NCBI GenBank assembly: GCA_903772945.1
Contig: CAICTM010000065.1
Coordinates: forward strand, 1 to 64,000
DNA from: Seminavis robusta
Taxonomy: Eukaryota > Bacillariophyta > Bacillariophyceae > Naviculales > Naviculaceae
Direction of reading: 5' to 3'
Length of the DNA: 64,000 nucleotides
Below, in pieces: positions 21,209 to 30,898 of the stretch. The notes under the pieces are model-generated. The model did not search any database, was not told the origin of the DNA, and was given only the letters and a program-made list of their open reading frames with translations. The position numbers and the translations under genes were made by a program. Each line of letters starts with the position of its first letter. Positions within the stretch are counted from its first letter, which is position 1.

Positions 21209-22663
21209 CTACTTCTTGGCCCCACCTAGAGAAAGTGCCCGGTCCCAGTATATCCCCTTGTACTTGCTCCCCTCTACGACATTGCTGCACACTCGATCTA
21301 GGGACTCCCTTGTAATGTCAAGCGCGAAGGGTAGATTGGAATCGAACATGTAGCCGCCTACGAAGCTGACACCATGGTTCACTCCTACTGTGCTCATCTT
21401 GCCGTTCTTCCCAATGTGGTGGGCTTTGATGACAGCAACAACTGGCAGCTCCAGTGGATTATCCCGTCTTAGTGGGTTGAACCTCTCTCTGTGTTTGTGT
21501 CTCATCCGCACTATGCCGTAGCTCTCTTCTTTGCCCTTGAAAGTCTTCATCACGGCGTCCAGGAAGACCTTCATCTGTCGCTGCCTCTGACCGAGGCACG
21601 GAGTCTTGGAGTAAAGTGAGAGTATTTCCTCTGCCTCCTCAGAAAACCCAATATGGCAAAGGGCGCTCGTGAAGGAGCTTACGAGACACATCCCATCGAT
21701 GTTGGTTTGGTTCTGGTAGCGAACAGGAGGACTTGAATTTGTCTGGGGACGCCAATAAATAATGCGACCCCTCGATCCCACAGGCAAGTGGCATCGTACT
21801 CCTGTTTTCTTGGCATTATCAAGTGTATCTCTTGGTATGTGTTGTTTCGCCCAGGTCATGGACACCGTCGAACCAGCCCCGCTGTAGTCCATTACTGTGA
21901 TTTGTCCGTCTATGAACTCGCTCGAGTCGAATTGTGTTGTATTGAGTTTCTTCTTCAGATCATACTTCTGCACTGAAGCCCACCCACCGACTCGGTACCT
22001 TTTGTCCAAATAGGCAGTGTGGGTGAGAATTGATCTCACGTACTTGTCCTGTAGATCTGTTTCGATTATTGTTGAGTTGGCACACCATATCCTTCCGTGC
22101 CAACCGTCACCCTCGACTCTGCGCAATTCCTGTACAAGCTCAGGATGCTGGAGTGCTTGCTCAACAAGTACAAGCCGCTCAATGTTATTGATACACCACC
22201 ACTTGTCGCTGATCAAGCGTCTTATTTCTGCGGACTCCTTATCTGTCTGGAAATCTCGAAGCTTGTTTCGGAGAGCACTCAACTCTCTCTCAAGAAATGG
22301 AAGATTTAGAGTTGGATGAGACTTTTGATATTCGGCAAGGCTGCCAAGATTCTTTGCGATGAGCTCTCGAAGGGGTGGCGGAGGAACTTTGTCTCTTGAT
22401 AGATCGCTGACTACTCTTGCTTGATAAACGACAACATCTGTGACAGTGGTGTCGTCCTCGGTAACTGCTGTTTTGCTGTCTCGATGGACGCTTATGTGCA
22501 GGCCCTCTAAGCGCGATGCCACATTGGGGACTGAAGAGGGGGCAGTGTCTTCTGTAAGTGTCGAGTCGTCATCGGTTCCGGATCTGGACTTGTTCCATTG
22601 GCAGTGTGTTCCTGCGTCTTGCAGCTCCTCTGTGTTCTCGATTAGTACCGGAGGGTGATCCAT
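21209..22663 (-). CDS. OTU/papain-like cysteine protease domain protein
   Basis: The first in-frame ATG is at 22663 (MDHPPVLIENTEE), giving 484 residues. The frame is open to about 22792 without an ATG, so an upstream exon is possible. The N-terminal half is Ser/Thr- and charge-rich, with a long helical, Leu- and Arg-rich middle. The C-terminal third carries NIDGMCLVSSFTSAL, whose DGxC box is the active-site signature of OTU-type cysteine proteases. VNHGVSFVGGYMFDSN follows about 104 residues later and supplies a His (about 430) and an Asp/Asn (about 441-443). The order Cys-His-Asp fits OTU and papain folds. OTU enzymes remove ubiquitin, but similar domains also occur in mobile elements. It is transcribed away from the H3 variant gene. 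Confidence 0.5.
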   Translation of the reverse strand: MDHPPVLIENTEELQDAGTHCQWNKSRSGTDDDSTLTEDTAPSSVPNVASRLEGLHISVHRDSKTAVTEDDTTVTDVVVYQARVVSDLSRDKVPPPPLRELIAKNLGSLAEYQKSHPTLNLPFLERELSALRNKLRDFQTDKESAEIRRLISDKWWCINNIERLVLVEQALQHPELVQELRRVEGDGWHGRIWCANSTIIETDLQDKYVRSILTHTAYLDKRYRVGGWASVQKYDLKKKLNTTQFDSSEFIDGQITVMDYSGAGSTVSMTWAKQHIPRDTLDNAKKTGVRCHLPVGSRGRIIYWRPQTNSSPPVRYQNQTNIDGMCLVSSFTSALCHIGFSEEAEEILSLYSKTPCLGQRQRQMKVFLDAVMKTFKGKEESYGIVRMRHKHRERFNPLRRDNPLELPVVAVIKAHHIGKNGKMSTVGVNHGVSFVGGYMFDSNLPFALDITRESLDRVCSNVVEGSKYKGIYWDRALSLGGAKK

Positions 22664-23181
22664 CTTTGGGCACGCACCAAGCAAAAGCGACAGAGTCGAG
22701 GTCCTTGTTGGAGGGGAATCTATGTCCCTTCCCGCGAACCCACAGTCCTGCACCCCGCTGCCTGGAGTCTGTTGTTGATTATTTCCGTCCACCTTGGATG
22801 GAGCCGCTGATTTTGGCCGATATCAATGTTGGGTTTGTCTAGGGTTTGTCTAGACTCGACAAATTATGATGGTTGTGGCCTTGATTTAGTAAGGATAATG
22901 CGATCGAGGGCATGGCATCTTACTTCCTAGTTACACAACACAAAAGGATCTGTGTAACTGTAAAGTCGTCTGTGTAACTGTAAAGTCATCTGTAATTAGA
23001 CAAAGCGACAGGATCTGTAATTAGACAATTAGACAAACCAGGTTCTTGGTGGCCGGCAGCTTAAGTATCTTAAGACATTGGGAGAACACCTGGTGTAATT
23101 ACCTTATCTTGCGGAAACATCTGGTGTATCCACCCATGCAGCTAGATCACCGCAGATATGGCATTGCTCACTTTTTGCAAC
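22664..23181. promoter_or_regulatory. Divergent intergenic region between protease and H3 genes
   Basis: 518 bp separate the two outward-facing starts, so it is presumably a shared promoter region. It contains a 20-bp unit (tgtgtaactgtaaagtcgtc) at 22951-22970 and 22971-22990, then a related tgtaattagaca repeated to about 23038. There are also two copies of gggtttgtctag near 22833-22855. No TATA box stands out. Confidence 0.4.
22951..23038 (+). repeat. Short tandem repeats upstream of histone H3 variant
   Basis: Two 20-bp units (one base apart) are followed by three tagacaa-type units. They could bind a regulator or be simple slippage products. Confidence 0.6.
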
Positions 23182-23671
23182 ATGGCAAGGTGAGGAACCC
23201 TTTACGTGCACGTATGTTTGATCGATCCAGACACTGCTCCATTTACCATTTATTTTCTGTCACAGAACAAAACAGACCGCTCGCAGAAGTACCGGGGGCA
23301 AAGCTCCAAGGAAGGAGCAGCTGAGCACAAAAGCGGCAAGGCAAAGTGGACGAACTGTCGCTGGTGTCAAGAAGCCCCACAGGTACCGCCCCGGTACTGT
23401 GGCCTTGAGAGAGATTCGTAAGTTTCAGAAAAGCACCGACCTCCTCATCAAGAAGCTGCCGTTCCAGCGTCTGGTGCGGGAGATATCCCAGGATTACAAG
23501 TCAGATCTTCGTTACCAGTCCACTGCGGTCATGGCCTTGCAGGAGGCCTCTGAAGCCTACCTAGTTGGCCTGTTCGAAGACACGAACATATGTGCTATTC
23601 ACGCGAAGCGTGTGACCATCATGCCCAAAGATATTCAACTCGCAAGAAGGATCCGCGGGGAAAGGAACTGA
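23182..23671 (+). CDS. Histone H3 variant lacking K9 and K27
   Basis: Two exons (23182-23189, 23266-23671) are joined over a 76-bp GT-AG intron (gtgagg ... cacag) inside codon 3 (AG|A). The product is 137 residues, one more than canonical H3. The tail begins [17 protein letters not shown], so K4 and K14 are kept but K9 is Arg. It continues [20 protein letters not shown]: an extra Glu follows K18, K23 is kept, and the K27 position is Gln with S28 kept. KKPHRYRPG (K36/K37) follows. The histone fold is intact with [19 protein letters not shown] (K79 kept), [20 protein letters not shown] and the IRGERN end. There is no CENP-A-like long loop 1 or divergent N-helix, so it is not an obvious centromeric H3. 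Replacing both main silencing lysines suggests nucleosomes that resist H3K9/K27 methylation. That is inference. Confidence 0.85.
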
Positions 23672-23870
23672 ACTGATCTGACGGCCGGAATAGATTAGGG
23701 TCAGTAGTTAGAACCATCTTTGGAATCAGATTGGGACTGGATTTTAGTCGTGTTGTAGATAGCAAAAAGCAAATGGCTCCAGATTGAGTCGCCATGCTCG
23801 TCCCTCCACTGTTGTGCACTTCTGCTTCCAATGACAACTATACCATTTTGGCATTCCGACCTGTTATGGA

Positions 23871-24446
23871 ATGGATCTAGAGGACATGTTACACAAAAAC
23901 CTAATGATATGGCAGTCCCTGCTGCGAATAACAGGAACAGAAGGGATATCAGGCGACATTCTTTCTCTCAACGAGGAACACAACGAGACTTACCACTGGT
24001 ACAGCTTTGAGCAGAGCGAAACTGACAGGAAGATTAAGCTTGTTCGAGCCATCAACAGATTTCTTACCGAGGCGTCCAGTATCTCTCTTTCGGGTGGACT
24101 GCCCATTGGAGAAGCCTGCTGGATGGCATTTTACTCTTGCACAGATGGATACCCCTTCCACATTGGAGGCAATCCTGGAGTTCATGAGGATGCTTTGCAT
24201 CTTCTAATGTGCCCCCGATATTCGAGCTGTACCAGAGAACCGTACGAGGCCCTCCTTGCCCACCAGTTCATGACAAGACACACAGTGCACATCACCAGAC
24301 TGAAAGAGGAGGAATCAGTTGTGGCAGATGCCAGATTAAACGCACACTGCATGGTTGTTCTTGGCGAGATGGAGATGCTCCCTGAATGTTCCCAGTTCCA
24401 TTTACGGCCCTGGGCTCATACATTTGTGATCCGACACTTATTGTGA
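23871..24446 (+). CDS. Hypothetical protein downstream of H3 variant
   Basis: 191 residues starting MDLEDMLHKNLMIW, on the same strand as the H3 gene and 200 bp after it. It looks like a soluble globular protein with many His, Cys and Trp residues (ACWMAFYSC, LLMCPRYSSC, HQFMTRHTVHITR) that could bind metal, but no known finger spacing is evident. The sequence looks protein-like throughout, so I favour a real gene. The family is unknown. A spliced extension is possible. Confidence 0.45.
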   Translation: MDLEDMLHKNLMIWQSLLRITGTEGISGDILSLNEEHNETYHWYSFEQSETDRKIKLVRAINRFLTEASSISLSGGLPIGEACWMAFYSCTDGYPFHIGGNPGVHEDALHLLMCPRYSSCTREPYEALLAHQFMTRHTVHITRLKEEESVVADARLNAHCMVVLGEMEMLPECSQFHLRPWAHTFVIRHLL

Positions 24447-24672
24447 TTTGAATGAAAGTGATTGCATGGTATGAGAGGCTGAAGCAGCAATGAATAAAGT
24501 ACAATGCACATTTCAACGGATCTTTACCTAGACCTAGATTATTCGTACAAACACCATCCTTTTATTGGAGGTATCTCTTGTGTCGGGCAATCCCAGGGCC
24601 AGGAAAGGCGTATTGCTGTCTCCGGTTGCGACTAGATAGTGAGAGAGTGTACCAGATTTTGTGTAGATGTAC

Positions 24673-25483
24673 CTAGCCTTGTAGACACCCTCGCCGATGC
24701 AGGAAGTCCTCAACCTGGAAAATCTTGTGCAAGGCCTTCGAACCCAGCGACAGAAGGGTAATCAGGGAAATGTAGCAGCAGGCATCCTCCGTTGTACCGA
24801 AGTACCAAAAGCTCTTTTGCTCCTCCTCCTTAACGATCACACCTCCCTTTGACTTTGCCAGTTCATCTCGCAGCTTGCAAATAGATACCTCCCCGAGGCC
24901 AAGTTTAGACATACCGTGAAGCTTCAGCCTGTATACCTTGACGCCTCTGACTGATGCCTGCGCAATGTCACAGTTTGGTTGCCCTGAGCTTCTTCTGTTT
25001 CTGTTTTTGGATAATTTAATCCTGCCTAGAAAACCCTGCCCAACTTTTGCACAGTGTACCTTCAAGCGGAATGGTTTCGGCAAAGAAACGTGCCTGAACT
25101 CCTAAGTCATCGTGACTAGTATAGCTGCACCTGCAGAAATCTGTGGAGAGAGCTGGGGGGTTGCCCAAAACTTTGCCTTTAAGGTGTGGTATTGGGGAAG
25201 CAACAGACGAATCGACCTTCTTGTGTTTCTTTGCCGAGACACTGGGCTGGACTTTGGCCTTTCTTTTGGACTTTTGGGTATTCGACCTGACGGCTGGGGC
25301 CTTCTTGCTGGATACCTCCTTTGCTAATTGGACCAGTTCAGGGATGTCATTTAGCCTCGACATGAAAGAGGAGTGCCTATTCGACTGACCTCTTCTAGGA
25401 AGCATTGCCAACTTCACACGTTCCATTAGACCAGGATGCCTTTGGAATTGTTCCTTTGTGATCACTCCCTGCACATAGCACAC
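24673..25483 (-). CDS. Hypothetical basic protein, split in two frames
   Basis: Two overlapping minus-strand frames (25483-25016 and 25083-24673) read like one protein. The first part has KEQFQRHPGLMERVKLAM and a Lys-rich nuclear-signal-like run (QKSKRKAKVQ, AKKHKK). The second has FRLKVHCAKVGQGFLGRIKL and KSFWYFGTTEDACCYISLIT. Neither frame starts with ATG. Either a short intron or one frameshift near 25016-25083 joins them, and the left part of the gene may be the frame at 25560-26456. No family recognised. Confidence 0.35.
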
Positions 25484-25559
25484 TTCGACGTTGTCTTTAG
25501 TCTAGGATCGGTATCTCGGATCATGACGTCCCAGACTAGAGATGTTGACGATGCTGTGG

Positions 25560-26456
25560 TCATTGCGAATGGTCTGGGATGGGGGGGGGGGTTGGTATAT
25601 CCGTTTCCGCAAACCTAACGCTGTCTCGCGTATTCGATGGTCCATCACCCTCGAAGGATACCTCCTTAAGGGTGGGAGTAACTCTGCACCATTTCAATAA
25701 TTCATAAGGGGGTGCACTCATGCCTAGACGATGATTCATTTTCTGGTGGAACGAACACCCTGGAGTCCAAAGATCGTATGCTGTGGAGCCTCGACGAGAT
25801 TCGCAAATGATGTTCTCAGCCTCAGCTTCTGTCATGTCTGGTAGATCTCTATATGCTCTCAGATACCTTGCCACAGAGGCTAGCACAACAGCGTACTTGG
25901 ACTTTACATCAGTGCCAACCAGATACCGCTGCATGTTCTTGAATCTTGGGTCGGGCTCCTTTTGATCTTTCTTGTTGTGTGTGACACTTCCAGAAATGAC
26001 AGCAAAGTCCAGATTGAATACAGGGACCAACCCCATCAAGGCAAGGAGGTCCTTGATATGTCGAGCCGAGAAGATACCTGCACAATGAAGGCCCTTTGAC
26101 ATTTTGTATATCTCCGCCTGTGTATGAAACCTCTCCTCTTTTGTGGTTGAGGGAAGCTTCTCCCGGGAGTGGATTAGGTTGCTGATGTACCGGCAGTTCC
26201 TCCTGACATTGGCCACCACATGGGCTTTGTTGAGGAAGACTGTACATCGAGGACTTGCCCCCCCCGAGGCACTGCCTGCAAACATTACAAGGAGCTGGGT
26301 GACATACTCAAATAGACCCCCTGGCAAAGACGAGCTGACTGTTCTGTCCCAGTGGTCCTGCATGAATAGGAGCACCGTGGATAGTGTGTAAAGACCACAA
26401 AGCGACCCAACAATAGCAACGATCTCCACAAGCTCTGTTTCACAATCCAGATCTCT
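25560..26456 (-). pseudogene. Hypothetical membrane-anchored protein, cut by a copia LTR
   Basis: An open frame runs leftward from the LTR border at 26456 to a TGA near 25560. It has a hydrophobic segment near the cut end (IVAIVGSLCGLYTLSTVLLF), a second (EYVTQLLVMFAGSASGG), then a soluble part with FHTQAEIYKMSKGLHCAGIF and many Arg/Lys. There is no start codon: the frame runs straight into the LTR, so the 5' part was removed or displaced by the insertion. It may belong with the 24673-25483 frames as one multi-exon gene. A poly-C run at 25580-25591 makes the 3' end uncertain. Function unknown. Confidence 0.4.
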
Positions 26457-26608
26457 TGCGACAATACCATTGTGGATTGATTAATCTAACGATCTAAGAG
26501 ATGTAAAGTTTGTATTTCCAAATAAGTGAGCAGTTATTGATTATTTTCTAGAATAGGCCCGCAATTTATAAAGCTGTAAAGCTGAATTGTAAGCTGTATC
26601 CCGTCGCA
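26457..26608 (-). repeat. Copia LTR (3' LTR of the partial copy)
   Basis: 152 bp, TGCGACAATACC to CCCGTCGCA. Confidence 0.8.
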
Positions 26609-27518
26609 CTCCCTTACAGCTGAAATGAAGCTGTAGCAAGAAACAATAGGAGAGAGTCCCCAGCAACGTGCTGAGGTAGATTACCATCCCATGAGGAGCT
26701 TCCGAATGACTGCAAACTGTGGAGCTGGCAGACCCTTAGTGAAGATGTCGGCCCGTTGTTCTAGAGTCGGATGTACTTGGCCACGATGCCCTTCGACTCC
26801 CCGATATTTGACCTAAAGAAGTGGTACTTCAATGCCAAATACTTGTTGCGGGCTGACATCTTGGGAACATTCACAAGAGACAGGCAACCTTGGTTGTCTT
26901 CAAATACTGTAGAGCGCACGAGACTGTCAGTAATTACGGGCATATGCAGTTTGTTACCAATTTCCTTGAGCAGGGCTCGCATAGGAAGCAGCTCCTCATG
27001 GACATGCTGAAGGCAACATATTCAGCAGCAGTGGAGCTCAGGATCTCTCAACGAAGTAATGTCAGTCGGCAGTTTGCTGGACCAAATGAAAGGGCATCCA
27101 AACAAAGTCAAGACAAAACAAGTCGAGACTTGACGAAACAGGACCCTGTTCATCCTCATATCAATACAACCCTGCGAAGTCAGATCCACCCAACAATCAA
27201 GTCCTTGATCAAGCTTAGGCTAAAACAAATGCCTTTGTCACTTGTGCCAATCAAGTACCGAATGATTCGTTTGATGGCTTGAGCATGGAGATGCCTGGGG
27301 TTGTGGCTGAATCGTGCTACCTGATGTACACTAAAGGTGATGTCTGGGCAGTGTTGATGCAATGTAAAGCAGCACCCCAACTGCAGCTGGAAGCTCCACT
27401 CTTCTTCAAATGGGGCACCCAGTTGTCAGCGCCGAGCGGATCGGTGGCAGCAGGAGAAGCTTAGAGCTGGCTTCAGACATGCCAGTGTATTAAATAACCT
27501 TGTTGATGAGCCCCTTTT

Positions 27519-27666
27519 TGCGACAATACCATTGTGTTGATTAATCTAACGATCTAGAGATGTAAAGTTTGTATTTCAAATAAGTGAGCAGTTATTGATT
27601 ATTTTCTAGAATAAGCCGTCTAATTGTAAAGCTGTAAAGCTGAATTGTAAGCTGTATCCCGTCGCA
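27519..27666 (-). repeat. Copia LTR (3' LTR of the longer copy)
   Basis: 148 bp, same ends as 26457-26608 and 34973-35123. Confidence 0.8.
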
Positions 27667-28763
27667 CTCCCTTACAGCTGAAATGAAGCTGGAGAAGAAA
27701 CGATAGGAGAGAGCCCCAGCAAAGTGCTGAGAAATTACCATCCCATGAGGAGCTTCCGAATGACAGCAAACTGTGGAGCCGGAAGACCCTAGTGAAAATG
27801 TCGGCCGTTGTTCCAGAGTCGGAATATACTTGGCACGATGCCTTCGACTCCCCGATATTGGACCTGAAGAAGGGTACTTCAATGCCAAATACTTTTGCGC
27901 GCAGACATTTGGAACATTCACAAGAGACAGGCAACCTTGTTGTCTTCGAACACTGTAGAGCGCACAGACTGTCAGTAATTACGGACATTTCAGTTTGTTA
28001 CCAATTCTTTGAGCAAAGCTCGCATAGGAAGCAGCTCCCTCATGGACATGCTGAAGGCAACATACTCAGCAGCAGTGGAGCTCAAAGTAATTCAGTCTGT
28101 AGCTTGGACCAGATGAAGGGCACCAAACAAGTCAAGACAAAACCAGTGCGAGACTTGACGACACAGGATCCTTCACCTCATATCCATACAACCGCGAAGT
28201 CAGCATCGACCCAACATCAAGTCCCTGATCAATTTAGGGCTAAAACAAATGCCTTTGTCACTTGTGCCAATATACCGAATGATACGTTTGATGCTTGAGC
28301 ATGGGAATGCCTGGATTGTGACTGAATCGTGCACCTGGTGCACACTAAAGTGATGTCTGGGCGAGTGTTCGAGCAATATAAAGAGCATCCCAACTGCAGC
28401 TGGATAGCTCCATCTTCTTCAAATGGGGCCCCCAGTTTGTCAGCTCCGAGAGGATCGTGGCGGCAGGAGAAAGCTTCTTGCTAGCTCAGACATACCAGTT
28501 ATTCGATACTTTTTGATGAGCCCTTTTGAGTAATCCACATTGTCTCCCTGTCTTTCAAAATTAATGCCAGGAATCCAAAGATGTCACCTTTTTCTTCCAT
28601 GGTGAGATCATATCCAAGTTTCTGGAGCTGCCAACATAGGACTCAATCAGATCATTGTCTGGACTGGCCAGATTTGGTCATCACAATAATTAATACCATG
28701 ATTTGATGCTCCTTATGAATAAACAAACATGGGTCTGCTGCCGAGGTTTGAAACCAAGTTGGA

Positions 28764-29124
28764 TCATCCCGCGACATAGATGCTCATAAATAATTTGGGT
28801 GAATCGGTCTGCCCATAGATGGACTTGTCAAGTTTCAAAACACAGTCCTGTCCTTCATATCTTTGGTCGATAGTACTGAGGCAATTCCATGTACAGTGGC
28901 TGGTCGACAGGCTGAGGGCTTTGACAGAAAGCAAGAGTAAAATCAACTTGTCTCGATCCCATCCATGCTAGCTGCAAGAAGAAGACCGGCTCTAACGGTG
29001 GGCCAACCAAACAAGTGGAGAGTATGCGGACGCCTTCATAGGACTGAAGGTCCTCTCTGCAGCACCATCTAGATTTGAACTTATTTAATTGTCCGTCTGG
29101 TAACCTCTTAATTCGTTGCACCAT
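28764..29124 (-). pseudogene. Copia reverse transcriptase remnant (fossil)
   Basis: The minus strand shows the fingers and palm start typical of copia RT (KSRWCCREDLQ, SRQVDFTLAFCQSP, YMELPQYYRP). It is part of the broken copia element. Confidence 0.65.
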
Positions 29125-30625
29125 GTTCCAGGAACCGCCTTAGGTGTGAGGGCATAGAAGAACGTGTACGATGTGCCAAGTCCCTTTGCCTTCAAGGCTG
29201 GCAATTTCTTTTGTCCATTGCTGCCCAGAATGTCTGCATGTGGTCCCATCAAGATTCCTTCAGAGAGGGGAGATCAGGGTCTTTGGAAATTTGGCCTTGA
29301 GAGCCAGTGGGCTTTGAAGAATGCCAGGATGAAATGATTCCTGGGTGTTGGTCAAAGGTGAATAACCATTCACCTAGATTGCATCATGTGCCCAAAATTG
29401 GAGTAACTCAAAGGTAAAGCTAAAGCACACTCAACAGGGATGAAGGAGGCATATGTCTTCAACTTGGGTCCATGTTCAGAGTCTCAGGCTTCTTGTTGTG
29501 GTGTCTCTACTGGGATTACGAGGGGGCAGAGATTGCTCGATGTGGACATCAGTGGTGGGAGTGTTGATGGTGGGAGGCTCCCTGTCCCAAGAAGAGGGTA
29601 AATTTTGAGTCTGAGGTGGTGGCAGACGATCTGAATCTCCCTTGTGAAACCTGGGCTGTGCTGGAGACGGAGCTTGAAAGAAGATCATCCCTTTTACTTT
29701 GCTCTTGTCATCCTGCCATAATTTTCTCCCAGTGCGAAGCTTCTGAAGATGAGATCGGTGCGGTTGATGGCTTTTCCTCGGAGTACCACTCGTCGCTAAG
29801 GGAGGTGGAGTGTCCTCATCAAATAGGGTCTCGAAGCTGGAAATGCACATGTTGGTCCACTCTAGAGTGGGTATCTTCTGAAGAGTAAACTGTTCAAACC
29901 AATCATCATAGACAAGATGAGAGGGAAAGGTATCCGTTTGTAAGTTGCGGATCAAGCCAATTTTTCTGAATGGCAGGTGAGGTGCCAACATTTTGTCCTC
30001 TCCTGGACCTGGCTGCCATTTTGGATCTTTCTCCTTCACTGTTAAGCCGGGGTTCCAAAACATATGCAGGGCATCCCATGGATGGGCATTTCTGATAACT
30101 TGACCATCACTGAAGTTCTGGAAAATATCTCAATGGGAGCAATGCCAGTAACTGAATGGAGTGTGGTTGTAAAGGTGAGCTGCATGAGAGACTGCCAAGG
30201 CCACAGGGATTCATCATCAACTCCGGCCATAGAAGTGCAGCATGGATCATCATTGTTCTAGCTTTGGTTACTACAATTCTAATGGCTCCCTCAAAAACCC
30301 CATTCTGCCATTTGGCACCGGTCGCAGATATTTATTGATTGATGGTGTCCAAGATGTGGACTATGCTTGGTTTTTGTAATGCCATTGTCGTGTGATATGA
30401 TTGAACCACAACCCCATGTTCGAGACACCATCTTCGTATGCTTCCTTGGCCATGATAGAATCAGAAGCATTCAATGTAACTTGGTGGTGGGCAAAGATGG
30501 CAGCCGATGCAGCATCACAAAATATTGAGGTTCCACAGAATTTATGCTATCTTGTTCCCTTCCGGCAGTGTAACAATCTCCCTCTGACTCTACTCCAATT
30601 GATCACTAAGGTTGTCATACCCGGC

Positions 30626-30898
30626 TCATTGTTCTTTCTTGAGGTCCCTGTTTGTCTGGGAGCTTCTTGGTGACAGTGTGTGATCATGTTGCCTGACTTG
30701 TTTTCCATATTGACAAGCGGCACATTTAGGATGCTCCCCGACCTTGCTTCTAAGCAAACCGAGACCCTTCTTGTCTAAGAAACCACCCAACCCAAGAGAT
30801 TGAACATGGGAGAAGGACAGATGTCCCAACTTGTAATGCATTGAGCCAGATTTTGTAAAAATAGAAAGTTTCGTTGTTGGTATGAAAACTGAAGTCAT
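30626..30898 (-). pseudogene. Copia GAG pre-integrase / integrase zinc region (fossil)
   Basis: HYKLGHLSFSHVQSLG followed by CAACQYGKQVR gives the HHCC-type zinc region that precedes the copia integrase core. Confidence 0.6.
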
